A stretch of 64,000 bases of DNA from Aureobasidium sp. EXF-3400 (Eukaryota > Ascomycota > Dothideomycetes > Dothideales > Saccotheciaceae), in contig SWBL01000235.1 of assembly GCA_024195585.1 (NCBI GenBank), forward strand, positions 19,188 to 83,187. The letters run 5' to 3'. Below are positions 22,463 to 32,420 of this stretch, piece after piece; within the stretch, counting starts at the first letter, position 1; the number at the start of each line of letters is the position of its first letter. The notes under the pieces are model-generated. The model saw nothing but the letters and a program-made list of their open reading frames with translations. It was not told where the DNA came from and searched no databases. The translations under genes and the position numbers were made by a program.

Positions 22463-25400
22463 ATGCCCCAAAATATGGCCCTGTCGCCCTCTGAATCAAG
22501 TGCAAATGCACGAAACATCCTGGGTCGTCCCGCGCAGAGGCAGTATTCCTGGATGCAACAATCCCCCGTTCTCTCACAGCCGCCTCTTCGTGCTTCTGGC
22601 AAACACCACCAGCGACAAGCTCCGGGCCTAAATGTCACTGACTCGACCACGCCTCAATGTGCTTCTCCCACGACTGTACAGGCGCAATCTCCTTCTTCTC
22701 AGGAAACCCACCACGTCCAGGGAAACGCTGCGTCAAACACTGAGTCCGAGATTTCCAATGCGAGAAACTTTCTACCATCGCCCACTCCTAGTGACCGCCA
22801 TGATAAGTCTCCGAGCCTGGCCACTGCTCATCAACCTCTCAGCGAACCTGCTGCTCGCCAATCTCCAAGCCAGCCTGCTCTTCATCGCGATCCAGCTCAA
22901 CCTACCGTCCGCGTGACCGGAAACAGACATGTCTCTGCCACCTCTTCCTCCCGGCAACCCACTGGACTCGCCCCTGTTCCGCCACCTCCTTCAGCATCAA
23001 ACACGCCCCCCACGCATACCCGGCCTCCTCCCTCTGGTTTCAACAATGCTCCGCCCTTTGGTTCTCAATGGTCTGCCGTGTTCCACAGCGGCGAGTGTAC
23101 CAAGCGTCTATCTGACTTCGCCGCGGCTCACGGAAACTTGACCGATGCTGATCTTGAGAGATTGGGTATTCTTTATGATGCCATGCAACAGAATGACTGG
23201 TACTTCATCATTCTGCTCATGCTCCTAGCTTGCTACTCTTTGAATCTGCCATCGCTCCAAGTCGTCCAGGTTCATCTGCCAAAAGACAGCCTTCCCATGT
23301 TTGCTAAGATCTTGGGGGAACAATGGGAAGGTGGAAATTCTTTGAGCCACGAAGTCCAGGTTTTCATAAGCAGCTTCCCTAAGCCTCTAGATGAGTTGAG
23401 AGTTTGTTTGACTGATTCGTCTTTCATGCTGGCCATTCGTCATATCAGCAGTTGTCTTCGTCAGATAACATTGAATCTAGATCGTGTGCTCTCTCAGTGC
23501 CGTCAGGCAGAAACGCTTCCGACTGTTCATGTAAGTCAAATCGAAGGTATGAACACCACGACTAGTGTTGGCGTTTTTGTCTCAGCCCGCACGATTAGTC
23601 CCTGGGACGTGTGTTTCGATGGGACACCATCCAGAAAGGCATCTCGTAGAGTCGGGTGCATTCGTCTAGCAAAGCCGCGGTGTTCTTACATCGAAACTCC
23701 GAAACCGTGCTAATTGTACCTTCATATAGGATCTGATCGTGTCACTTGGTATTCGTTCATTGCTGCTCCAACGAGCAACTTTCCGCTTCCTTCTGCGTAA
23801 CACTTGGGGTTCGGACAGTGGTCCAATGGCTGAACTCGCTATGCGAGAATTCATGATTGAGCAACAAAGATTCGCAATGGAAGGTGCCCAATCAACAGAA
23901 ATGCGTGGTCATCAGCAGAACGTTTACCGCACCATCTTTCACCAGCACGTACGTTCTGCTCACTTTCCGCACACTCACTCGAATCAAAATACAAATCCGG
24001 CCAACATTGTCCCGAGCACCTCTACAATTGCCCAGCAGCCCACACCTGCCCCAACTGGCGCCGCTACAGGTAGGACGCAGTCACAGTTACCTCATCTAGG
24101 TCAGCACCACATACAACCATCACATCAAGCTCAGACGCCAATACCGATCGGTGCAGGGTTGCAAGTCGCTCAGATGGAGGCGCAGAGGCATATGCAACGG
24201 GAGCTTCAAATGCAGCAAATGCGTGCTCGAGCTCAAGCACAGTCTCTGGCACATGCACACGCAGGCCAGCCGCCATTTCCTGCCCACTTCCAAAATCACT
24301 CACAAGGTGCTTCACTTCCACCTTCGGCCTTCTTCCAGAACCCTGGCGGTACCTTCCCAGCTCGGTTTCAGCAAAGTGCAACTGCTCTACCGCATCAGCC
24401 CCTGCGTCAAAACAACACTGCACTTCACGACGCAGCTCAGATGCAGGCATTGATAGTGTACCAACAAGAGATGCTTCCGCAACAGCCCATCCTGCCTTCC
24501 AATTCTCCATCCGCTCCCTCACTTGCAAGTCAGATGCCTCGTCCACGGCAACAACGATCAAACCCACCACCTCGTCTATTCTTTCCTGGACCAAATCCCG
24601 CTGTCCCCCAGCCTGCACATCCAGATTACCGTCGATCGGCACTTCATCAAGCTCATCTGCGTAGTCCTGTTCTTGTCCCAAAGAAGCTCGACACCCTAGC
24701 CTCGTCTAACGACCTCTACCGCCGCGTTGCTGGCTTTGCTCTTCCGCCTCACAGGCTGACGACCAAGCCGGTTCAAGAAATTTCCTTCCAGCTGCCACCA
24801 CAGGCTATCAGTCGACTTCTGAAAGTCAAATTGAGCCCTGACGGCGATCCTCCAGTTGAAGTAATCGACACCAACTCTTTGATGCTAAGACTCAGATGCT
24901 GCGAGGTCGCGCCATCTCAGCCCCTTCCCACGGAGAACAAATGGGTTCTTCTCGATGGCAGCTGGCCAGTCCAAGCTTACTTCGCGATCGATAAAACTCC
25001 GCTCGAACCAAGACGCAAATTGCATCATGGCAGATACCTACCCATCGACATCACGCATTGCATCAGTTCGGAGACCAACAAACTTGTCGTAAGAGTCAAC
25101 CGGTCCAAGTATGATAAATCGCCTTTCAACTACGCAGTCGCTATCGAAGTCGTTGGCTTTGACTCTCGCAACGGTATTAAAGAGGCCTGCATGAAGCGTC
25201 TTGTTCCTCCCGAACAGATTCTGGACTCGATCAAGAAGTCTCTGACCAGCCATGACGACGATCTCATTGTACAGTCAAACTTCACCTTACAACTTTACGA
25301 ACCCTTCTCCAACGCCAAGATTTTTGACTTGCCAGTTCGCGGTTTTGATTGCCTGCACAAGCAAGCTTTCGATCTCGACGTTTTCTTGGATACTCGACTT

Positions 25401-25682
25401 GAGCAACAGTCCCAGCCACCTAAGACCCGCATTAGTAAGGTTGACGCATGGAAATGTCCAATCTGCAAGGCCGACTGTAGGCCGCAAAGCTTGGTAGTCG
25501 ATGGATTTCTCATGGCTGTCCGTGACTCTCTCGCAGCCAAAAACATGCTGAAGACGCGTGCCATCAACATCGAAAGTGATGGCTCTTGGACACCTGTTCA
25601 AGAGGCTCATGACGACGAAGAGACGGACGAAGAAGCACCAGCACCCAAGAAGCCCATCGAAGTCATTCTCCTTGATGATTAG
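22463..25682 (+). CDS. MIZ/SP-RING zinc finger protein, putative SUMO E3 ligase
   Basis: Two exons, 22463-23530 and 23730-25682, encode about 1006 residues. The first ATG is 22463; 22475 is an alternative start. Residues 1-200 are Ser/Pro/Gln-rich. A conserved block follows (NDWYFIILLMLLACYSLNLP, ~245), then a Gln/His-rich linker. The C-terminal third has an ordered region (GYxP-like RYLPIDITHCISSE) and an SP-RING near residues 890-950, with CLHKQAFDLDVFLD and WKCPICKADC providing the C-x-H...C-x2-C ligands. The end is acidic with a possible SUMO-interacting motif (IEVILLDD). SP-RING proteins of the Siz/PIAS class act as SUMO ligases; that activity is inferred. The single 199-bp intron is an introner-like element, described separately. 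Confidence 0.82.
23531..23729 (+). mobile_element. Introner-like element forming the MIZ-gene intron (copy 1)
   Basis: This 199-bp intron (GTAAGT...TATAG, phase 0 after a CAT codon) holds a ~183-bp unit at 23542-23724, bounded by CGAAGGTA and TACCTTC in inverted orientation. AACACCACGACT at 23552-23563 is complementary, with two mismatches, to the sequence near 23674-23685. By eye alignment it is about three-quarters identical to the intron at 41145-41339 in an unrelated gene, with blocks such as GGCATCTCGTAGAG exactly shared. If unspliced, the MIZ frame would end at a stop inside the element. Confidence 0.88.
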
Positions 25683-26215
25683 TCGTCGAAGTCGTCTCGG
25701 CTCTCATTTGTCGACTCGAGTCTGCCGTTCCTTTCCTTTCGTCTCTGCTTTTTTCTTTCATGTCACACGATACCCAACAACGATTCTAACTGTTTGCTCG
25801 CACTTCATCAGCGTTGCTTTTCCCCTCACGAACCACGACAGCATCAATTTTGTTTCTACACATCGCGCATGCACCAGAGACATCTGGCAGACATGGGGTG
25901 GAGTCCAGGCCTCTAGCTGCTCCTTTGACTCGGGCATTCTTCTCTCGGAGCTGTTTTTCAATAGACTAATAATGCAAACAATGCGAACGTATACCACTTC
26001 AAGCTGTTCCACTTCTTGAGTATTGTGGGTGTTCATTAAACTCTTATGCTATGTAACTACTGTCCTGCCTCTGCAATCTTATACTAACGTGTTGATATCA
26101 CATGCTTGTCAGGTTTGTTTTCTGCTTGCCGAAGTACGCGTCAAAGTAAGAGACCCTGGCTCTCTCCTTTCTCCCAAACTTCGAGGACTTGAACATCACA
26201 GTGTTCTTTGGACGT
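25683..26215. other. Convergent 3' flanks, no gene seen
   Basis: The space between the MIZ gene stop and the chromodomain gene stop (tail-to-tail) holds only short frames and should contain both 3' UTRs. Confidence 0.6.
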
Positions 26216-27575
26216 TCAAGCCGCTGGCTTCTGCTTCTGTTTATACTTCTGCGCATGCTCGAACCAGTACGCCTGAAGCACGTCCGTGTCCTGGAAGCTT
26301 GTTGCTGGCTCCCAAGTCGTGGCATCGTAGCCTTCCCATTTGACGTGGTACAACATAACTGGCTTGTCTCCGTGAACAGACTTGTCGTGAGATTTTGGAT
26401 CTGAGAGGCCATGGGCCAGAATCTTCTCGACCGCATAAACCTCAGAACCCTCAGAATCAGAACCTGAGTCAGCATCAGAGCCGTGGGGGTTAGCGATTGC
26501 TTGGGGAGTAAAATCGTTGGCGCTTTTAGTTGTGTCGGTTGTGCGGAGAGAGTTTGATACTGATGCTAGCAGTGTGCTTGCCCTCGTTGAGTCTCTCGCC
26601 GCTTGCCGTTCGGTCAACGAGGCCACAAGCTTTGCTTTGGCAGACAGCGCTTGTGGTGAATTGTGTGCAACACTCCTTGAAGCTGGAGGGACGGCATGAT
26701 TTCTGAATGTGAAGAAGGCGCTCGCCGCGCCCTTACCCTTGTCCCTGACTGCCTGCTTAGCTGCATCCGAGACGCCGTGTATCAGTTGTCGAATCGGCAT
26801 ATCAATATCGTTGTCTGACTCATCGTCCACTTCCATTGGGTCAGAGTCCTCTTGTGCATCTGACACCAGGCCCGCCGCCTGCTCCATTGCCGAAGGTGGC
26901 TGGCTTCGTAGATTGGGGGAGGCCATGCTGCTCTGTACGTCTTGTGTCGAAGACAAACTGCCGTCACGATCTTCTCTTAATCGCCGTCGTTTGCTGTCTC
27001 TGTGATCTGCTTTAATAATGTCAGCTAATAATGTTCGAAATGTATGCAACGTCTGACTAACTGTTGACTTGTGGTTGGGCCGTCGATATGGTGAGTTTTT
27101 GAGATCCTCTCGGTGCCCGTTGTTTGGGGTAGAAATGCGTATATGACGGTCGCTGTCTACCGCCAGCCGTGGATCTGATATTCTCACTGCCAGACAGTGG
27201 TGCGCCAGACACAGATCTAGCACGGGTTGATGAAGATTCGGAAGATGAATCGGAGTCTGTGGTTCTGTTTTGTCTGCGCGCTTGCACTTTTGCGGCTAGG
27301 CGCTCCTTCAATTTGATCTCTTCTTCATTGATATCATGCTCGAAACTTTGGTTTTCAAAGACTTCTAGATCATATGCTGAAACATAGTCCGTCACTTCAG
27401 CAAGCGAGACATTAGGTACGGATACAGACCCAATCTGGAGAGTGTATGTGACCACCCCACTCGAAGGTGAAGATCGAGAAATAATCTTTGTGTTGTCGTT
27501 TATAGGAGCTTTCGAGTCCAGTCTTGTTTGAAAGTGACTTTCTTTCATTGAGGAGTCCAGTGTGCTTGTCGTCAT
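26216..27575 (-). CDS. Chromodomain protein of unknown function
   Basis: Two exons, 27062-27575 and 26216-27006, encode 434 residues. The 55-bp intron uses a GTTAGT donor and an AGCTGAC branch. The N-terminal part has a short folded-looking segment (VVTYTLQIGSVSVPNVSL) and a coiled-coil-like charged helix (NEEEIKLKERLAAKVQARRQ). The middle is Ser/Asp-rich. A chromodomain lies at the C terminus, about residues 360-425 (SEVYAVEKILAH...YHVKWEGYDATTWEPATSF), with the typical KWEGY and TWEP motifs. Chromodomains usually bind methylated histone tails. No SET, helicase or integrase domain accompanies it, so neither HP1, Clr4 nor a retroelement origin is supported. Confidence 0.75.
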
Positions 27576-28175
27576 TGCTAGTCAGAACTGCTATTAGCCA
27601 CTGTATTAAGAGTTGCAGCGCGAGTGGTTAGAACTCACATGATTGTCGTTATGAATTTATTAAGGAGAACCAGTCACCGCTTACTTCTTTCAAACTCGTT
27701 AACTAAGGACAAGAGTAACAAGGTAGGCGCTAATTAGTAGGAGCGTAAGTAGCAAAAGTGATTAGAATAGGTTAAAGACAGCTTAGACAAACGACTAGCT
27801 TAAGCTCTTAGTAAGCTATCTAGCTAGCTCTTGCCTTAATTTATATTATTCTTATCTAGATAATAGGAGGCCTTATCATATTAATTTAGCAAAGCAAATA
27901 CTTTAGAATCAAAACCAGTAACTTTAGCAGCAATGATAAACTAGGGTGGTATAAAGATAGAAAGAAGATATAAATAAATTCTTACAGTACTAAGAGCAAT
28001 AAGGGCAGGGTTGCCTTTTGGAGACAGCTGCAGGATGACATCTATCCACAATTTGACCAAACAGATAATGATAGCATTACATACGGAAGGTTGATACAGT
28101 GCCAGAACAAATGAGTGTATCAGTCTCTAGGCAAAAAATCGTCTACCTCTTTATCAGGCGATCATCGCAGATTTG
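27576..28175. other. Intergenic with AT-rich, TA-dinucleotide-rich decayed patch
   Basis: About 27660-28010 is clearly more AT-rich than the neighbours, with many TpA steps (for example AGCTATCTAGCTAGCTC and TTTATATTATTCTTATCTAG). Such composition is typical of repeat-induced point mutation (RIP) of an old repeat. No coding remnant or terminal repeat is recognisable. The part next to 27575 should contain the chromodomain gene promoter. Confidence 0.55.
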
Positions 28176-29076
28176 CTACATGCGGGAGCTCATTCGCATT
28201 GCACCATCCAACCGCAATGCAACGCCATTCAGCATAATATTCTCGATCGCATGTCTTGTCAATTCAGCAAACTCTTCGCCCTTGCCCGCCCTCTTGGGAA
28301 ACTCCATGACACGTTCAAGCGATTTTCGAACCTTGTCACTCATCACGGCCGTCATGTTGGACTCGAACAATGAAGGCGCGATCGTCACAACACGAATACC
28401 CAATGGTGCAAGATCACGGGCCATCGGCAATGTCATGGATCTTACTGCGCCCTTGCTAGCAGCGTAGGAAACCTCGTTCGTGTTAGTATAGATGGCAAGT
28501 TGATTGAATGCTTAAAGCTCACCTGTCCAGGTTGTCCATCGTATGCAGCTGAAGAGCTGACCAGGATGACACATCCTCGCTCATTGTCTGGCTCTGTAGG
28601 TTTGTTCTTGGCCATGAGTGGGAGTAGTTGGCGAACGAAGTCTAGAGTGCCTCGAACATTGATGTTCAGAACAAAGTCAATGGATGACAAGGAGAGCGGC
28701 TCGTTGTTGCGGCCAATGATCTAGATGCCTATACTCAGCACATCATCATTAGAAGCATTCATAATATCGTCCAACATACCTTTCCAGGCTTACTTACGCC
28801 AGCTGCACTAATGATAGCACCAATGGGCTTGCCCGTCTCTTGAATCCATTTTGACACTCCTTCGACAGCTTTGGCGATACTCTCAGTATCGCTGACATCA
28901 GCTTCGAAGAAACGAGATCTCTCAGAACCAAGTTCCCTGACTGCTTTGCCTCCAGAATCAACGTTGAGATCTAGGATGGCGATGTAACCTCCTCTCTCAT
29001 GAAGATTGCGGGCTGTGGCAAGACCCAGGCCAGATGAACCACCGGAGATGACGAAAAGCCTGTCTTTGATATGCAT
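28176..29076 (-). CDS. SDR oxidoreductase, 3-hydroxyacyl-CoA dehydrogenase type 2-like (HSD17B10)
   Basis: Three exons, 28780-29076, 28523-28720 and 28176-28472, encode 263 residues, close to the ~261 of HSD17B10. Introns are 59 bp (GTATGT...CATCTAG) and 50 bp (GTGAGC...ACTAAC...GAG). Motifs: nucleotide site SGGSSGLGLAT (~residue 10), AAGV in place of NAG, catalytic Ser in VSSSAAYDG and YxxxK in SYAASKGAV. The C terminus (PMARDLAPLGIRVVTIAPSLF...LRLDGAMRM) is diagnostic of the type 2 hydroxyacyl-CoA dehydrogenase group, which oxidises branched-chain and short 3-hydroxyacyl-CoA. No clear mitochondrial presequence is present, so cytosolic or peroxisomal location is possible. The exact substrate is not certain. 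Confidence 0.82.
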
Positions 29077-29827
29077 GGTTTAGTATCTTGATTTGCACCT
29101 ATCTATTGTGGTAAGAGAAGGAAACCTGCTTGCATTTGACAGTTCGAGGGTGGACTTTAACATCATATCCCTCGGCATCACATACCTCGGCATCTACAGC
29201 ATCCCCGGATCTTGGCGAGTTGCGAGTTTGATAATTTGGGACTTTCGATAGAAACGTACGAGAAGCTCAGAAGTTCGTCGAGAGCAATTCGAGCCATCAG
29301 ATATGCAAGACGGCCTTCAAACCAGGGTGCTTCTAACGTGACGGCCTGAACCAGGTGCACCCGAGGTACAAAGCTGTAGATCCACACAGTATCGAGTACA
29401 TACTGATGCCTTGCACGCAGAGGAGCATACTTGCCGCCATGACTTTGACTCTGATACACGCTGCTAAGACTCGGCCATTGGCCATTTGTACACGATATGT
29501 CTTGGTCAACAATTCCACTCCGGATTGTCCAGTAGCACCATCAGAGCTCGACCTAATCAGCTCTTGAGGTCGGTACATTGGGTAGTTGTAGAGTCCTTCG
29601 GCAGGACTGACAATGGGGTTTCGACTTGGCGGATGTGCCGCTAGGTATGTGAGGCATTAAAAGAGTAGGATTGAACATACATACCGACCAAGAAACCATG
29701 ATTTTCTGTACAAGTTGGCTCGCTGAACACCGTATTAACGCCTTCCTATGCCCTTCTTGATGCAAACATATCCTCAGCTCACGGACCGTACGCCGTAGAC
29801 ACAGCCATCCGTGTTGTTCACGGTTCA
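29077..29827. other. Intergenic between SDR gene and CMC1
   Basis: It includes the SDR gene promoter at the left. Most of the rest holds a possible gene relic on the minus strand, listed separately. Confidence 0.45.
29178..29824 (-). pseudogene. Possible decayed or incomplete gene downstream of CMC1
   Basis: The minus strand has a coding-looking frame (HPPSRNPIVSPAEGLYNYP at 29637-29581, then MYRPQELIRSSSDG from 29578) ending at a stop at 29333. A second coding-looking frame (LEAPWFEGRLAYLMARIALD) follows in another phase and ends at 29178. A GTATGT...CCTAG intron (29641-29684) could precede it. I find no start codon: the frame is open back to just after the CMC1 stop, and the next putative intron would be only 37 bp. 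A degraded gene, or an undetected real one, are both possible; the family is not recognised. Confidence 0.25.
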
Positions 29828-30346
29828 CTACTTGACGTTTTTCTTGTCGATGCGATTTCCGTTTTCGTCCAGGCCCCACCACTCACGGTGGAACTTTTCC
29901 TGTTCTTTCCTCTTCTCTTCCTTGGCCTCACGCTCCTTGCGGCGCAAATCGCGAGTAGCAAACCACTCCTCTCTGGCGGCGTCCTGCTCGGCTTGATTGG
30001 CGTACTGAAGCATGCAGGCATTCATCTGGCGGCGCTCGGCTCGGCAATAGAAAGGCGCAGTGAATGTTCGGTTGGTAGCACATGCTGCAAAGACTACAAG
30101 GCAGCATGATTAGCTCGAGGTCAAGTGTGGTTTCAGAGCGAAAGATGACATACGTCGCACTTCTTCGGCGCACTTGTTCCGCACTCGTTTGTGGTATATC
30201 TCTCGTACCTGGCCTTCTTGTGAGGCAGATAGAGGCAGTGGCTGACGAGATGGTACAAGCTGAGGACTGGTCTGAGGTACGGTGGTTCCTGGCGGTGGAG
30301 GTGGTTGCGCCGGTGGTGTCTGCGGCGGTTGCGAGACGGTCGCCAT
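29828..30346 (-). CDS. CMC1: COX assembly mitochondrial protein CMC1 (twin CX9C)
   Basis: Cmc1 is a small intermembrane-space protein imported by Mia40 and needed for early Cox1 maturation. Two exons, 30154-30346 and 29828-30093, encode 152 residues. The 60-bp intron (GTATGT...TTGTAG) lies inside the first CX9C motif: CAEEVR from exon 1 joins LFAAC from exon 2. The second motif is CRAERRQMNAC. The first ~45 residues are Pro/Gln-rich (PPQTPPAQPPPPPG), and the C terminus is a charged helix (RRKEREAKEEKRKEQEKF). The start at 30346 is the first Met after the upstream stop-rich region that gives a family-like N terminus; a farther upstream Met (30445) exists in frame. Confidence 0.85.
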
Positions 30347-30505
30347 TGTGAAAGAGAACGATGTCGAAGCTACTATGGTTTGATCGTTTTGCGCTTCCGA
30401 GGGATAATATGAGTATCCAGATGCGGCCGCCAATGGCAAGAGCAATGTGGTAGGTCGATGTTGTCAACAATAATGTGCTTGTCGGATTGATTTTCCATGA
30501 GCTCG

Positions 30506-30689
30506 TCAGTCGTTCCACTCCCGATCCCGCTCCGCAAACAAGACACTCTTGGCAGTTTCCATCTCTCTAACTTTGGCTAGCTTGAACAATTCCTTGGGTG
30601 GTTTGTAAGTGCCATCTAGGCCTGAATCGATTGCTGATGTACTGTGTTATGCTAAAAGTCCAACATATGCGATAATTCCATCGATCCAT
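30506..30689 (-). CDS. Possible tiny spliced gene, 46 residues, unknown
   Basis: A minus-strand frame (LDGTYKPPKELFKLAKVRE ... ERDREWND, stop at 30506-30508) looks coding and begins after an acceptor (GATTCAG at 30622-30628). A minimal model joins exon 30665-30689 (ATG GAT CGA TGG...) through a 43-bp intron with a GTTGGA donor. It gives a basic 46-residue protein. The first exon is uncertain. I do not recognise the family. Confidence 0.3.
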
Positions 30690-30860
30690 ATCTGTCCCAT
30701 ATCCTGTCCAACGAGGGTATAACCATAAACTCCACGCTCATAAACGAATGCAAATGCTGAAAACATGTCCCAAAGACTTTCCCTCCCGCGCTTAAATCAT
30801 CCAAAATATTCACAAATGCTGTTTGTCATGCACTTCTTTATCCATCAGCTCACTGCGGCA
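30690..30860. other. Short intergenic stretch
   Basis: 3' flank of the upstream minus-strand gene; nothing further seen. Confidence 0.4.
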
Positions 30861-32420
30861 TCAAGCATTCCCGCCGCAATTGAGAAGCCTGGTCCGAGTC
30901 CAGGCAAGGAATCGGTTCCAGCCACCTTTGGCTTGCTTGGTCTTGCTCGGCGATGGTGGTGAGTGCGGCACTGTCGGAGCAGCACCACTGTAGTCTCCTT
31001 GAATAGGGAGACTGAGGTCATGGGCGGGTGTTTGCGTGGCATAGTCAGCACCAGCAACAGCCTTCTCCTCGTCGACAACCTCGTCGACAACAATACTGTT
31101 GCTGCCGTTGCTGGTCATGCTCGCACGCGGGTCCGTCTTTCGCCACTTGCGCTCTTCCTTCTTGATGACTGAGGCCCTGCGCTTGACTTCTTCTTTCTCA
31201 TACTTGAGGTCCTTTGCAGCCTCCTTTTCTTCAAACGCCTTACGAGCAGCACGAATGGCTGCAGCTCGCGAGGCAGCATCTTCTGGTTCAGAAGTGCGTG
31301 TAATGAAACTGAAGGCCTTATCGATCGAAGTACGAGCAGAAGGGGTCGCTGGGTAATCACCGGACCTCCCAGCGTTTCGTAGAGAGCGACCAGACTTGAG
31401 CTGGTCGTACGAGGGCTGTGAGCGAATAGAAAGATTGGATTGGGATGCACTGGTCAACTTGGTAAGAGAACCAGCGGTATATGTTTGTGAGAGGGGAGTT
31501 ATGGCGGGATTTGAGGATATGGAAATAGATCTGCGAGGCTTCCAAGGCTCATAGTCAGGCTGGCGGATGTCGTTGGTGAGCACACCGACGCTCTCTTCTG
31601 CCTCATCGTCCGAAGTGTCGACCTGCGAAACTGTCGCAGGTGGAGTGAATGAGCGTGGGACCTCACGTAGCGGAGCGAAGGGCTGGGTTGGACGCAGCGG
31701 ACCCGAAGCAGCGACGGACATGGAGGCAGGGCCACTGGTTGCACGGGAGTGCGAAGCCTTGCGGCGAGTGGAGGGGATGAAGGAAACATCCGAGGCGGAT
31801 CTCGAAAAGGATGGGGCGTCATCGCAAATACCGAGACCTGTCAGAGACTCGTTTTCGGCAGAAGGACGTGATAGATCGAGACGACCTTGGTCCAAGTCGT
31901 CGTCGCGCAAAGACATCTTGCGGAGGTAAGGCTTGATCTTGTTGGCAGAAGAGTGGCGGGCATGCTGTGTGGTCATGGACGAGTTGGGCTGGGTGAACTC
32001 GTTCTGGATGGGAGACGGCATGGTGAAGACGACAGGAGCGGCAGACGAAGTCGAGCCGGACCTCTTGTGTAGTTTGGCATGGTGGGGTAGGTGCGAGGCC
32101 GAAGTCATGCTGCGGGCTAGGGCCGGGCGGGCAGGAGCGACGTGGAGCGAGAAGGATGTCGAGGTCGAGGTGCGTCGGTATGCGTATGGACTAGTGAAGC
32201 TGTCGCGACGGCCATTGGAGTCGCCGAAGGGATTGAGCGAGTGAGATGCCGCCGTCCAGGGAGGCGAAATGGGCGGAGGAGCAGAAGGAGGGGTGGTATT
32301 CGTAGGCGTGGACGCAGCTGTGGGCTTAGTACCTGTCGTTGTCGTGGCTTGGATGCTGACGGGTTGAATGGCAATGCCAGCCAAGTGACCCGGCCTTCTC
32401 TGCCGTCCATCGAGAACCAT
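30861..32420 (-). CDS. Ser/Pro-rich uncharacterised fungal protein
   Basis: This intronless frame encodes 519 residues from the ATG at 32420. Most of it is disordered, with Ser/Thr/Pro runs and many potential phosphosites (for example RRTSTSTSFSLHVAPARP, RKASHSRATSGPASMS). The C-terminal third has a charged helix, probably a coiled coil (AAAIRAARKAFEEKEAAKDL...EEVKRRASVIKKEERKW), and the end contains GGWNRFLAWTRTRLLNCGG, which may be membrane-binding. No enzyme domain is visible. It resembles conserved Pezizomycotina hypotheticals; the function is unknown. Confidence 0.7.
   Translation of the reverse strand: MVLDGRQRRPGHLAGIAIQPVSIQATTTTGTKPTAASTPTNTTPPSAPPPISPPWTAASHSLNPFGDSNGRRDSFTSPYAYRRTSTSTSFSLHVAPARPALARSMTSASHLPHHAKLHKRSGSTSSAAPVVFTMPSPIQNEFTQPNSSMTTQHARHSSANKIKPYLRKMSLRDDDLDQGRLDLSRPSAENESLTGLGICDDAPSFSRSASDVSFIPSTRRKASHSRATSGPASMSVAASGPLRPTQPFAPLREVPRSFTPPATVSQVDTSDDEAEESVGVLTNDIRQPDYEPWKPRRSISISSNPAITPLSQTYTAGSLTKLTSASQSNLSIRSQPSYDQLKSGRSLRNAGRSGDYPATPSARTSIDKAFSFITRTSEPEDAASRAAAIRAARKAFEEKEAAKDLKYEKEEVKRRASVIKKEERKWRKTDPRASMTSNGSNSIVVDEVVDEEKAVAGADYATQTPAHDLSLPIQGDYSGAAPTVPHSPPSPSKTKQAKGGWNRFLAWTRTRLLNCGGNA

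Noticed and set aside
22463..23712. MIZ gene seeming to end early at a stop near 23710, suggesting a pseudogene or two separate genes
   Set aside because: The early stop is inside the introner-like intron. Splicing 23530 to 23730 restores one continuous frame with correct phase.
26216..27575. Chromodomain gene as a retrotransposon integrase remnant
   Set aside because: No integrase, reverse transcriptase or LTR is visible, and the gene has a spliced, intact frame.
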